Below, in pieces: positions 45,712 through 55,387 of a stretch of 55,439 nt of DNA. The translations under genes were made by a program, and so were the position numbers. Each line of letters opens with the position of its first letter. The stretch's first letter is position 1. Source of the stretch: CAZVWH01 sp964631175 (GTDB lineage: Bacteria > Planctomycetota > Phycisphaerae > Sedimentisphaerales > Anaerobacaceae); assembly GCA_964631175.1 (NCBI GenBank), contig CAZVWH010000005.1:1-55439 (forward strand), in the 5' to 3' direction. The notes beneath the pieces were generated by a model. It had not been told where the DNA came from. It searched no databases and worked only from the letters and a program-made list of their open reading frames with translations.

Positions 45712-47223
45712 TCAGCTATTAATTGCAGGCGGTTGCTCCGCAGCCCTAAAGTCCGCAGTCAAAGTTTTTTTGTCTTCGTTCGACAGATTTGCAATGCTAT
45801 GTTCCTCAATCAACCGAGCAAAAAGCGTTGTACGACGGCCAGCGGATTCGAGAGAGCCATTTGCATGAATGTCAATTTCCAACTTTAATGGTAAACCAGT
45901 GCGGCGGTCACGGACAGGTAAGCTTACCGTGACGATATCGTGTGCCGCGGTATCGTTGCCATCTTTTCCCCAAGCCAACACTTGTTTAGTTCCGTCACGA
46001 TTGGTTAAAGGCAGTGAGCCTCCTGCGATGTCCAGTTTATCTGCCGCAAAGCAAACCGCCTGCCACCATTGGTTAAAGATTTTGGCTCGTCGAAAGCGAA
46101 GTTCAGCTTCCTCAAAGCTCATTACTTCCTGCCTCTGCTGGTGAGAAACAGCGCGTTTTTGTTTCAAGCCAGCTATCGTTTCCCGGAATCGGACGGCCCC
46201 GGCTGCGCGAAAGAATAATACCAAAAGCAGAAGTACACAAAGGAGTATGCCAATGGTGCCGGCAGCATGAGTAAGCATCATAAACATTCCAAGCCCCGCA
46301 GCTATAGCTGTTATTGCGTACATAGCAACTACAACGTGGCGGTGACGAAACCCCATATCAAGCAGTCTATAGTGCAAATGGCTGCGATCCGGCGACATTA
46401 TTCCCCATGGTCTAAGAAACCGGCGAAGCATGACAAATATCGTATCAAATATCGGCAGACCCAAGGCAAGTGCTGGAAGAGCGAGGGCTACAATTGTCCC
46501 CGACTTCATCATACATATAATACTAGCGGAGGCCATGAAAAAACCTAAGAACATACTACCACAATCACCCATAAAGATACGAGCTGGGTTGAAGTTAAAG
46601 AACAGAAATCCGGACAAACTGCCTAATAGAGCAAGCATAAGCACCACCATTATTGGCTGGTTACTGTTAAACGAAAAGAGGGCGATAACTGCGCAAGTTA
46701 CTGCAGAAATACCAGCTGCAAGACCATCGAGACCGTCTATAAGATTTACAGCATTGGTAATAGCTACAATCCAAAAAACTGTAATGGGAAATGATATCCA
46801 GCCAAAATGAAGGGTAAATAGGTTCACAAAATTTAACGAGCTAATTTGAATGCCAGATAGGCACAACGCTGAAGCAGCAGTAACTTGGGCTAAAAGCTTA
46901 TGCCGAGCTCTTATTCCATACAAATCATCGATCAAACCTATCAGGAAAATAAAAGTGCTGGTTGCTAGTAAGGTAACTGCTTGGATTTGCAAACGACGTA
47001 ACGCTTCTCCGATGCCATTATCCAGCAGCGAAACTGCAATCACAAGGGTGGTAGCCGATAGAAAAATTGCTATCCCTCCAATCCGCGGAATAGAGGAAGC
47101 ATGCACCTTTCTCATATCCAAACTATCATAAATTTTAAATACGTGCGCGATGTAAATAAGAATCGGGGTAAGTAGCACCGCTAGCAGTAAAGAACCGATG
47201 TATACACATAAATAAGTCAGCAT
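45712..47223 (-). CDS. WecA/MraY-like polyprenyl-phosphate sugar-1-phosphate transferase with soluble C-terminal extension
   Basis: 503 aa. The membrane part (about 1-342, roughly ten or eleven segments) has the family motifs IDDLYGIR (DD at 99-100), NAVNLIDGLDG at 157-167, GDCGS at 219-223, PIFD near 260, and HLHY near 282-285 (usually HIHH-like). It starts glycan assembly by loading a HexNAc-1-phosphate on undecaprenyl phosphate. A tail of about 160 residues (345-503) is hydrophilic and predicted cytosolic, with W-W and D-rich segments I cannot assign to a known domain. E. coli WecA is about 365 aa, so the tail is extra. A 190-bp spacer follows the Wzy-TPR gene. Confidence 0.88.
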   Translation of the reverse strand: MLTYLCVYIGSLLLAVLLTPILIYIAHVFKIYDSLDMRKVHASSIPRIGGIAIFLSATTLVIAVSLLDNGIGEALRRLQIQAVTLLATSTFIFLIGLIDDLYGIRARHKLLAQVTAASALCLSGIQISSLNFVNLFTLHFGWISFPITVFWIVAITNAVNLIDGLDGLAAGISAVTCAVIALFSFNSNQPIMVVLMLALLGSLSGFLFFNFNPARIFMGDCGSMFLGFFMASASIICMMKSGTIVALALPALALGLPIFDTIFVMLRRFLRPWGIMSPDRSHLHYRLLDMGFRHRHVVVAMYAITAIAAGLGMFMMLTHAAGTIGILLCVLLLLVLFFRAAGAVRFRETIAGLKQKRAVSHQQRQEVMSFEEAELRFRRAKIFNQWWQAVCFAADKLDIAGGSLPLTNRDGTKQVLAWGKDGNDTAAHDIVTVSLPVRDRRTGLPLKLEIDIHANGSLESAGRRTTLFARLIEEHSIANLSNEDKKTLTADFRAAEQPPAINS

Positions 47224-47413
47224 AGGTAAATTAAGGAAATGGTAGATAGCAGAAGATGGATGATAGTTATAGTTAGCTCAGCGCTCACTCCGTCCCCGTC
47301 GGTGGTCCAACGACGAATCCTGCCGGCCTAAGCCACGTGGCAAAGTTGTCGGTATTCAAAGCTCGGCTTTCAGAGGTCAAAGACAAGCAATCAGTCTCAA
47401 TATTTGAAAAATG

Positions 47414-50029
47414 CTAATGCAGCGACTTTTCTTTATCAAATATCGCAGGGTGAATCGAAAGGTCCGCGACAATCTTCTTAGCTGCTTTAGACTGTGGACG
47501 TATCTGCAAGCATATTTGCGCCTCGCGCATTGCCTCTGCTATCTTTCCCATCTCGACAAGTATCTTTGCCAAATCTAACCGCCAGTCAACCCGGCCATAG
47601 TCAAGTGCCAAAGCACGACGGTAACACTGTAATGCTGCTTCATTATCCTGGCGTTTCCTATAAATACTCGCCTGATATACAAGTTCCTGAGCAGGAGTAT
47701 TGGGCTGCAAGCACCTTGCTTTAAGCAAATTTTCTATCTTTAGCTGGACTTGTTCTGAGAGGTCGGTGTACTGCATATCCTTAAGAATCTTGGCCACGTG
47801 ACGTAGCCACATAATATCATTTCCGGCAGCAAAGATAGCCAAACGAGGACGGCTGAGATGATTGATATATATATTTACAACGTCCTTGAACATCCCACTG
47901 TCCAGCTCCACGGCCCGTTGAAATTTCACAATGCAGTCTTCGGTTTTTCCCTCTAAAACATCCAAATAGCCCGCAATAAAACACGCTGTTGGATCGCAGG
48001 GTGCAAGACGAAAACCTTTTCTTATACTTTCTGCTCCAGAGTTATCATCCAACACAAACTTTTCGATCCGACCAACTATGCTATAGGTTGGTCCGTATGT
48101 CGGGCACAGTGTGCATACTTTGTGGAACTCATCAACGATATCGCGAACAGATGACATTAAATCCTTAGAGATAACAATTTCTCCGATATTAAGATCCGTG
48201 TTTTGACTTATCGAATGCCAGCGGTAGACATTGAGCCCGTGCTGGTACTCTATATTCTCTGGCTCGTGACTTACTGCTGTGGAAGCGTAAGAAATTAAAT
48301 CCGTATACTCGGCATCCGTACCCTGCCAATTTCTATTCACAAGGCCTTTTTCTATATCGAGAGCCTTCTCCCAGTTGGTCTCAGCAAGACACGCATTATT
48401 GGCTCCAATGAAGGCCCATATCCAAATTCCACATACAGCAAGAAGAATAGACAGCCTGATAAGGAATATCGAACGAGGAATTTTGAAATCTCCCGCTCGA
48501 TAATCAGTGTTTAATATTTGTTTATCTTCTTTCTGCCGAGCCAAAACCAGTAGGAGAGCACAGAATATAGCAGACAAATACGCGTTCGCTGGAAGGTGCT
48601 GACCGAAATCACTTAAGCTATGGATAAGTATCGCCAATATGCCTAAGCCGAGCCCATATGCCGCCGAAAGAATGGACAAGTTGGAGCCATCTACCTTAGG
48701 CTCACGCTTAATAGGTACCGGACGAGTGTCTCTTATATAGTTTGACCAGACGATTATTGCAAAAATCACAAGCAAGATTAAGCCAAGGAGGCCGGTTTCC
48801 TCTAATACTTGGGCATACTCGTTTTCTGCGTATGCGGCTAATGCAGTTATAGTTGAGCGGTCGAACATCGGATAAACTACCGAGTGCGTTCCAAGACCAG
48901 TCCCTAATATTGGGAAATGAGTCCATGCAACGGCTATGTCTTTAAATATTTGCAACCGGCTACCCTCGCCTTCGTGAAAATCTCTGAGAGAGGCCAGCCG
49001 ATCGTAGACCGCATCGAAACTTATGTACAAAACACAGATAAAAGCGATAAGTGCTATAACAACTATTATCCAATCAATTCCCTTAAGAGAGCGTCGCCAA
49101 GCAAGGACCGATATAGTAAAGGTTATGGCGATAAGCATGCTGACCATACCGCCCCGAGTTAAGGAGAAAAAAACCGTTGCCACACATAAACTTATCACGG
49201 TTATTAGCAGCCACAATGGTTTTGCCAACCCAGAACTGAAATACTCAGAGATAACGGCTGGTGTCATCTTCTTACCGGCAAAACTCTCGTGCAGTGTTAC
49301 GAGAAGCAGACCAAACCCAGCTCCAATTGATAAGTTCATAAACTGCCCGTAGTTGCTATGGTTAACGAATGGACCTGAATTGCCTCCACCATGTCGGGTA
49401 GGTATAAACCAGTAGATTTTGCCATTTCCAAAAAGGTTCTGTCCCAGAGTAATCAGGGCGATGGTACCACCAATTAGTGTTATAGACATCAGAAGTCGTT
49501 TTATCTGCTCCGGGCGCCGGAACACGTTAAGAACAACTATGAACACTGCTGCAACTGCCAGTACCAACCGTAGGTCGTGCTTCGTAGCATTCGGATAGAA
49601 GCTAAGGGGCATTGACTTAAGCAGCTTATCTGAATTGAATAGGTTGCTTAAAAGTTCCGTTTTTAAAACAGCGGTATTTGGAGAGATGATTTTTACTAAA
49701 GTGACAGGTAATGGAATAAGCTGCAATAAGGGGATAAGTAAAAATAGCCCTATGGGTACATAAGCCCAAGTCCAGATTATGCTTCGATCGTGATTATATA
49801 CAAGCTTGAGCAAAAAGCAGATGACAATAGCACCTGATAGGACAATGACAACCTCTTCGCTCCATGCATGAACCACGCCGAATGCAAGAGGCATAAAGGC
49901 CAAAAGGCTTACCAGCAGCCCCTCAATAACAATATCGAACCGATTCCCTTTTTGCAATATATCACAAACTTGGGACCTTTTATTTAAAGGAGCGCTTGTC
50001 TTATTAAGAGCTGCTCCGCGTTCTTTCAC
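47414..50029 (-). CDS. O-antigen ligase/polymerase (Wzy-like) with C-terminal TPR domain
   Basis: 871 aa. About 12 hydrophobic segments lie in residues 30-540. The periplasmic Wzy_C loop contains EGEGSRLQIFKDIAVAWTHF, then PILGTGLGTH, then AENEYAQVLEETGLLGLIL. This is the R-x-x-x-W...G-x-G-x-GT and E-N-x-Y arrangement of the family. The C-terminal 300 residues carry TPR-like helices (for example EAALQCYRRALALDYGRVDW), unlike E. coli Wzy. It starts inside the upstream PHP phosphatase gene (26-nt overlap). It probably polymerises repeat units, with the TPR region outside the membrane acting as a partner-binding surface. Confidence 0.87.
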   Translation of the reverse strand: MKERGAALNKTSAPLNKRSQVCDILQKGNRFDIVIEGLLVSLLAFMPLAFGVVHAWSEEVVIVLSGAIVICFLLKLVYNHDRSIIWTWAYVPIGLFLLIPLLQLIPLPVTLVKIISPNTAVLKTELLSNLFNSDKLLKSMPLSFYPNATKHDLRLVLAVAAVFIVVLNVFRRPEQIKRLLMSITLIGGTIALITLGQNLFGNGKIYWFIPTRHGGGNSGPFVNHSNYGQFMNLSIGAGFGLLLVTLHESFAGKKMTPAVISEYFSSGLAKPLWLLITVISLCVATVFFSLTRGGMVSMLIAITFTISVLAWRRSLKGIDWIIVVIALIAFICVLYISFDAVYDRLASLRDFHEGEGSRLQIFKDIAVAWTHFPILGTGLGTHSVVYPMFDRSTITALAAYAENEYAQVLEETGLLGLILLVIFAIIVWSNYIRDTRPVPIKREPKVDGSNLSILSAAYGLGLGILAILIHSLSDFGQHLPANAYLSAIFCALLLVLARQKEDKQILNTDYRAGDFKIPRSIFLIRLSILLAVCGIWIWAFIGANNACLAETNWEKALDIEKGLVNRNWQGTDAEYTDLISYASTAVSHEPENIEYQHGLNVYRWHSISQNTDLNIGEIVISKDLMSSVRDIVDEFHKVCTLCPTYGPTYSIVGRIEKFVLDDNSGAESIRKGFRLAPCDPTACFIAGYLDVLEGKTEDCIVKFQRAVELDSGMFKDVVNIYINHLSRPRLAIFAAGNDIMWLRHVAKILKDMQYTDLSEQVQLKIENLLKARCLQPNTPAQELVYQASIYRKRQDNEAALQCYRRALALDYGRVDWRLDLAKILVEMGKIAEAMREAQICLQIRPQSKAAKKIVADLSIHPAIFDKEKSLH

Positions 50030-50873
50030 TGCTGCCCTCCATGGTACTTATAGAGAATGAATTTTCGATGCCATTCATTGGGATAATGTCCTGTCCTTTT
50101 ATCACCCGTAACGGATTTTCAATGCAAACCAGCCGGGCGATTGTATCCCCCAGTTTAATGCTGATACGTTCAAAGGCAGTTTTCATACAGGGTCTGCGGT
50201 CCTCCAAGTTGTGCGAATCAGTCGCCACGACCGAGACCCAGCCTGAGCTTAAGAAGTGCCACGCTGCCTTCTGGGCTACAGGGCCGAACTCACCAAGAAA
50301 GCTAGCGGATGTCACCTGTAGGTGAGCCGATTGCTCAAACCATTTGAGTAATATCCCCGGTTGCTTTGAAAGAACAGGGTGCCGTTCAGGATGTGATATA
50401 ATAGAATGAATGCCCAAAGAGGCCAGTTCGACAAGTAGTGGCGTAATGTCTATAAAGATCTCGTGCGGAAGCTCTAAAAGAATATATTTGCCTCCATCAG
50501 CAAGGGTGAGTATTTTATCAGCTGCAAGCAGTTGACAGATCCTCTCATCCACACGAACATCTGCACCAGGCATTACGGTAAGGGCAATACCGTTGCTTTT
50601 CAATTCTTCATTAAGGACGGAGACCTCTTCTCTGATTTGGGCAGCTTCGTTGCACATGCTGAATCGACCCAATTGATGGGGTGTCGCTACTACTGTAGTT
50701 ATGTAATCGTCGGTTAGAGCGCGGCACAAGGCAAGCGCCTCGGCTCTCGTGGCAGGACCATCGTCAACAGCAGGCAGACAATGGCAATGTATATCGACGA
50801 AACTAACCTGGCTTAAACCCTCAGAGCCGTTTTTTTTCACGCCAATCAAGTTATCATTAGAAGACTTTATCAT
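50004..50873 (-). CDS. PHP-domain protein-tyrosine phosphatase (CpsB/YwqE type)
   Basis: 289 aa. VDIHCHCLPAVDDGPATRAE near residues 26-45 is the metal-binding H-x-H...DDG motif. Later ISHPERHP and VATDSHN supply further metal ligands. This family dephosphorylates the tyrosine-rich tail of the BY-kinase that controls polymer length. It sits directly after the kinase gene (66 bp). In proteobacterial Wza systems the usual phosphatase is a low-molecular-weight Wzb, so the PHP type is noteworthy here. The 3' end overlaps the Wzy-TPR gene. Confidence 0.9.
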   Translation of the reverse strand: MIKSSNDNLIGVKKNGSEGLSQVSFVDIHCHCLPAVDDGPATRAEALALCRALTDDYITTVVATPHQLGRFSMCNEAAQIREEVSVLNEELKSNGIALTVMPGADVRVDERICQLLAADKILTLADGGKYILLELPHEIFIDITPLLVELASLGIHSIISHPERHPVLSKQPGILLKWFEQSAHLQVTSASFLGEFGPVAQKAAWHFLSSGWVSVVATDSHNLEDRRPCMKTAFERISIKLGDTIARLVCIENPLRVIKGQDIIPMNGIENSFSISTMEGSSERTRSSS

Positions 50874-50939
50874 GTTTGATTGCCTAAAGCACCGCCGAAA
50901 ATGAGCCCCAATATCTTAACAGTACCAGGCATAAACGTC

Positions 50940-53120
50940 CTACTCGTCTTCTTTTTTCTTTTCACTTTCGCCATAGTAACCGTAATGGCCATACCGGCTA
51001 TAACCTCCGTAGTATCCGTAACCATAACGGCTGTGCTTTCGTGACACATCGTTTACGACTGCACCTAGTATGTGCCCACCAACGCTCAGCAGACTGTCGC
51101 GGGCCCGCTGGCTCTGCTTCCTCGTAGATCTTTCCGCCCTCAGAACAAGTAGCGTAGTATCACAAATCGCTGCAAGGATCTGGCTGTCAGCAACCGGCCC
51201 AATCGGTGGTGCATCTATGATTATACGGTCATATCGTTCGGAAAGATTCTTCAATGTCTGGGCAAATAAGTCACTATTGAGCATTTCAGCTGGGTTGGGT
51301 ACCTCTGGTCCACAGGGCAACAGGTCAAGTCCCTCAACTGGGCCAGACTGAATTTCTCCATCTCCTGTATGATCTACTGCAAGCATGCTGGCTAGTCCCT
51401 TTTTTCTGTCGATTTCGAAAATGTTATGTTGCATGGGATGGCGGAGATCAGCATCAATGATAAGTGTCTTTTGCCCAGCTTGTGCCATCGCTATAGCCAG
51501 GTTACTGACGATAGTAGTTTTGCCGTCACCTGCTGCCGGCGAGGTGATAAGGATAATCTTTGCTTTGCCCTTGGGTAAACCGAAGAATACAGCGGTACGT
51601 ATCGTTCGACAGGCTTCAGCTACGATAGATTTAGGCTTAAGATATACCTTTTGACCTCGGGCTACAGCGGTTTGCTTTTTCGACATTGCCGGTACCACAC
51701 CAAGAACCGGAACACCGAGAATAGCCGATATCTCTTCGGTGGATCGTAGCCGATAGTCCAGCCACTCGCGAAGTAGAGTAAGGCCACCACTAAACATAAA
51801 ACTCAACACAAGAGCTATTGCCATAACCTTGGCCTTTTGCGGCTTTGCAGGGCTACCTGCCGGTCTTGCAACCTCCAGCACGTTGATACTAAGCACCCCA
51901 ATATCTTCTGTAACATTGAGTTCCTTGATACGGTCATTGAGAATATCACAAAGTCTTTCCGTCCGCTTTAATTCTGACTGAAGTGCAGAATACTCGACAG
52001 CCTTAGCACCAAAAGAATGTGCTGTTTCTCGCTGTTCTTCAAAAGATTCCTGCAATTCATTTTCTCTTTGCTTTGCCGCCATTCGCCTTAGTTGCAGTAC
52101 CTCGACATAGGAAGCAGCAAATTCTTCCGCCTGCTTATTAAGCTTTTGATTGATATGGTCGATCTTGGTACGGATTAGTTGGATAGACGGATGATCATCA
52201 GTGCAATGGCGTCTTGCATTTTCTAACTCGACTTCTGAACTTTGTAGTTCAGACAGCAACTTAGTTTCTACATTACTAATAGGTATGTGAGTCCCTCCGG
52301 TGCCTAAAGTCGCAGCGAATTGCTTGAGCTTGGCTGGTTCGCTCGACATTCTCTTGGCCGATTCCAAATCGGCTTTTGCGTTGATAGTTGCCAGTTGCGC
52401 CTCAGCTACTGTCGCAGACAACCTGTTCAACATTTCAAAAGCGAAATGCCCAGTTCCACTCTGAAAGGAAACAACCCCGTTATCGCGGGTGAATTCCAAC
52501 ATCTCCTTGTATTTTTCTTTCAATTCGCTATCGCGTTTGACCTTTTCTTTCTGCAGGATATCTAGCACTTGCGAAGCAGTGCTGCGCTTGCGAGTGCGAT
52601 GGTATCTAATGTAGGACTCTACCACAGCGTTGACAATCTGAGCAGCGTCTTGTGGATATGGCGAATAAAGCGATACCCTGATAATATCATCACGTCTACC
52701 GATAGCAACACTCAAATTGCGCTTAATATAACCTACTAAGTTATCCACATTGGCAAATGTTCTAAGCCGAGTTATTTGAGGATCATCAGCCACACCAGCA
52801 ACAATAGGGGTGGATTTGATCAATTCCGCTTGTGTATAGAGATAGTTCTTGGATTCGGTTAGGACTCCTCCTGCACGCTCGCCACTGATGATTTTGGGGC
52901 CATTTTGTTCAATATATAGTTCTGTTGTGCTTGAATAAATTGGCGTAGCCTTCAAAAGGTAGACAAATCCAACAAATAAAAACAATATAACCGTAGACAG
53001 AATAATCCAGCGGTTACGAAGAGCTATTTGTAATAGACTCTCTGTGGGTATGACATTGCTCTGCGGCAGCGCCAAGCTCAAACTCTCATTTTCGGTTGTA
53101 TTGTTATCTATGTTCTTCAT
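50940..53120 (-). CDS. wzc: Tyrosine autokinase / chain-length determinant (Wzc-like BY-kinase)
   Basis: 726 aa. An N-terminal membrane segment near 38-56 opens a Wzz domain, followed by long coiled-coil stretches and a second membrane segment near 430-450. The kinase domain has Walker A AGDGKTTIVSN near residue 530, A' TLIIDADLR and Walker B IIIDAPPIGP. The last about 25 residues are Tyr- and Gly-rich (YGYGYYGGYSRYGHYGYYGE), the autophosphorylation cluster. It regulates glycan length together with the PHP phosphatase and connects to Wza. It is 19 nt downstream of wza. Confidence 0.94.
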   Translation of the reverse strand: MKNIDNNTTENESLSLALPQSNVIPTESLLQIALRNRWIILSTVILFLFVGFVYLLKATPIYSSTTELYIEQNGPKIISGERAGGVLTESKNYLYTQAELIKSTPIVAGVADDPQITRLRTFANVDNLVGYIKRNLSVAIGRRDDIIRVSLYSPYPQDAAQIVNAVVESYIRYHRTRKRSTASQVLDILQKEKVKRDSELKEKYKEMLEFTRDNGVVSFQSGTGHFAFEMLNRLSATVAEAQLATINAKADLESAKRMSSEPAKLKQFAATLGTGGTHIPISNVETKLLSELQSSEVELENARRHCTDDHPSIQLIRTKIDHINQKLNKQAEEFAASYVEVLQLRRMAAKQRENELQESFEEQRETAHSFGAKAVEYSALQSELKRTERLCDILNDRIKELNVTEDIGVLSINVLEVARPAGSPAKPQKAKVMAIALVLSFMFSGGLTLLREWLDYRLRSTEEISAILGVPVLGVVPAMSKKQTAVARGQKVYLKPKSIVAEACRTIRTAVFFGLPKGKAKIILITSPAAGDGKTTIVSNLAIAMAQAGQKTLIIDADLRHPMQHNIFEIDRKKGLASMLAVDHTGDGEIQSGPVEGLDLLPCGPEVPNPAEMLNSDLFAQTLKNLSERYDRIIIDAPPIGPVADSQILAAICDTTLLVLRAERSTRKQSQRARDSLLSVGGHILGAVVNDVSRKHSRYGYGYYGGYSRYGHYGYYGESEKKKEDE

Positions 53121-53139
53121 GTAAGCAAAACTCTAAGAC

Positions 53140-53991
53140 TTAACGACTGTTATAGCGATAATCATAGGCGCTATACTCTGCGCCCACTCCGACATGGAAT
53201 ACGCCAGCTAAAAACTGGTTCATACGCGTACGCATGGTTTGGTCCACGTACACAACGTCTCCCGGCTTTATCGGAACATTACATGCATCAGCAAAACGCT
53301 TGCTGCCGATCCCGAAGATGGCAGATGCAATTTCGCCGGTTGCATCCGGCCGATAGATTTTCACATAGCGTGGGTCAGCTATCATGTTAAGCCCGCCAGC
53401 AAATGCCAAGGCCTCCGACAAATTATATTGAACATCCGGAGGATAGGGAAAAGTATAAGGTCGATTAACAAGCCCCATGACAGTGAAAACCCTTTCGTTT
53501 TCTCTTTGGTACTCTGCCACACCACAGACCACCATAGGATAGTTTACAACATACTTAGGATAGTATGCGTCTATAAGCGATGATTCTATTTCGGCAACCG
53601 TCTTACCACCAACGGGCACTTCACCAATAATAGGCAGGATGATGGTTCCGGCATCGGATACCCGACATAAGTACGACCTAATACCTTCATGTAAATCGGC
53701 CTGAACCAGACCAGATACATCAGTGGAAATGATCTGTACTATAGATGGTATCTGCAGTTTCAATAAGTCGCCTGGAAGCACACGATAGGGACCGATTTGA
53801 GTCGGCGTTGTGTCTGATGTCTCGATATCTGCTTCTGATGCAACTGGCCCAGCTTTTTTGAACACATTGACCTGCTCAGGATTTGATAAAGTTGGACCGC
53901 ATCCCGTCAAACAAGATAAGCAGAATACAATAGCAAAAGTATACGCAAAAATCATCTTCCAACATTGCTTAACTTTGTATAGGCTCTTCAT
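53140..53991 (-). CDS. wza: Polysaccharide export outer-membrane lipoprotein (Wza-like)
   Basis: I chose the ATG at 53991, which follows GGGAG by 7 nt and gives a classical lipoprotein signal: hydrophobic region, then LTGC with the lipidated Cys at about residue 31. A start at 54012 or 54042 is possible and would only lengthen the leader. The Poly_export domain contains YRVLPGDLLKLQIPS, and an SLBB-like region contains FTVMGLVNRPYTFPYPPDV. It is shorter (283 aa) than E. coli Wza (about 380). It probably forms the outer-membrane channel. It is the first gene of the minus-strand locus. Confidence 0.9.
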   Translation of the reverse strand: MKSLYKVKQCWKMIFAYTFAIVFCLSCLTGCGPTLSNPEQVNVFKKAGPVASEADIETSDTTPTQIGPYRVLPGDLLKLQIPSIVQIISTDVSGLVQADLHEGIRSYLCRVSDAGTIILPIIGEVPVGGKTVAEIESSLIDAYYPKYVVNYPMVVCGVAEYQRENERVFTVMGLVNRPYTFPYPPDVQYNLSEALAFAGGLNMIADPRYVKIYRPDATGEIASAIFGIGSKRFADACNVPIKPGDVVYVDQTMRTRMNQFLAGVFHVGVGAEYSAYDYRYNSR

Positions 53992-54772
53992 AAGACGCTC
54001 CCAGATAAGCATTCCAATCCTTTTGTCACCGTTAAACACCAAATTCCGTTACACTCAATTTTATCGGGACAAGAGATGTGTCCCTCTCAGAGCAGTACGA
54101 ACTGTAGTTAGTAAATAAAAAGGCCAGAAACTTCAAAAGCATGGCCGAATCACACTCTGGAATCTTCGGGCCTGGTCTCCCATTACCCAGAGCAGTGATC
54201 TTTCAAATCCCTTCTACCTTACTGCCCGTCTGTCGTTATAGTAGTCTGTGCACGGATTCCCTGCCCGAGAAGACAATTTTTCGGCAGACAAGATGATATT
54301 GTCTTCACCTGATTCATACAGCCATTCGACAACTTCAGACAGAACCTGATAGGTACACAACTTCGCTTTTGATTCCCATCTCTTCCTCAGTTCAGCGATC
54401 TGCCTTTAAAATATACCCTCATATGTCACTATTAGTGTCGCCCTTTATTCCTGCACGAATACAAATGCGCTTCTTCGCCCTACATACCATTTTGAACTCG
54501 TTTATAAATTGATTCTTTCTACTAAATCTATAGTAGATAGAAATCTGTAATGTTGAATACTCACTTCATGATGCCAAGGTAAATTTGCCAAACGTTGATA
54601 ATAATGCTGGTCTCATTGACATTGCTCGTCAGAATTATCTCCTACCCTAAACACCACTTGAATTTCTTACACTTCCCTTCTCTCATTGGTTTGTCTAGCT
54701 TCACAAGAACTGCTGACCCCCCGCGGAGCACTGTTCTTTCTACCTCTATCACTATATCAAGATAAAAACATA

Positions 54773-54801
54773 GAAATAACTGTCACTTTAAAAAATGTCA
54801 A
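54773..54801 (-). promoter_or_regulatory. Possible sigma-70-like promoter facing wza
   Basis: On the minus strand TTGACA (54796-54801) is separated by 17 bp from TATTTC (54773-54778). The -35 is perfect but the -10 is weak. It would give a leader of roughly 770 nt before the wza start, which is long. AT-rich sequence makes chance matches likely. Confidence 0.25.
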
Positions 54802-55061
54802 TGGGAATTTCTTTTTTTCTCCCACTTTTTTATTTAGGGAACTTGTAAAGCATAGGTAAGTGACATCTATTTTGTTAGAATGCACTATTAAGTAAGAAAT
54901 AGGTGAATGGGTTTTTGTAAGAACAGGTAGAGTGAGAGGAATAGACAAGTATAGTGATTATTTATCGGACGCAATTCTATATAGTAAATTTCCACGACCT
55001 TACGGACGTTGCATTTTCCAAGACGGTTTTAGCCCGCTCGACCTTGTAGGGTACCTCCATC

Positions 55062-55079
55062 TACGGGTTCACACCCGTA
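55062..55079. repeat. Short perfect hairpin
   Basis: TACGGGT (55062-55068) and ACCCGTA (55073-55079) pair around a 4-nt loop. No T-tract follows in either direction, so a terminator role is weak. It lies between the tRNA gene and the possible wza promoter. Confidence 0.35.
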
Positions 55080-55387
55080 TTATTACGAAACAAGAAATAA
55101 AGTAGCTGTTAGGTCGTATATTTGCGTGGTGATATAAATTATACAACCGCACGATAGAGTTGAACCTTGCCTACTTCAATCAAAACCAATTATAGAACGC
55201 CTATATAAACCGCAGGTGTTCTTCAAAAATCACTGAGCTCTGCTCTGAACTTGCTCACCTACTAACCTGCCGGTAGGGTCTTTACAGAGTCTTATCTAAC
55301 GTACTCCTATTGTTTTTGTCCTTGTCAAGTTTAGATGTGCAGGCCTATGAAACAGGGCAATACTTATAAATCATTTACATAACTGAC

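Larger units (their letters stand above)
54043..55387. other. About 1.3 kb region upstream of wza, no gene recognised
   Basis: No ORF here resembles a known protein. It contains a possible promoter near 54773-54801 and a small perfect hairpin at 55062-55079. No JUMPstart/ops-type element is recognisable. It may hold a long leader for the polysaccharide operon or decayed sequence next to the tRNA gene. Confidence 0.5.

Noticed and set aside
50950..51030. Short repeated codon pattern resembling a tandem repeat
   Set aside because: It encodes the Tyr/Gly-rich tail of the BY-kinase and is explained by protein function.
54757..54948. Minus-strand ORF of 63 codons upstream of wza
   Set aside because: No recognisable motif, no clear ribosome site, and composition like random AT-rich sequence; it overlaps the promoter candidate.
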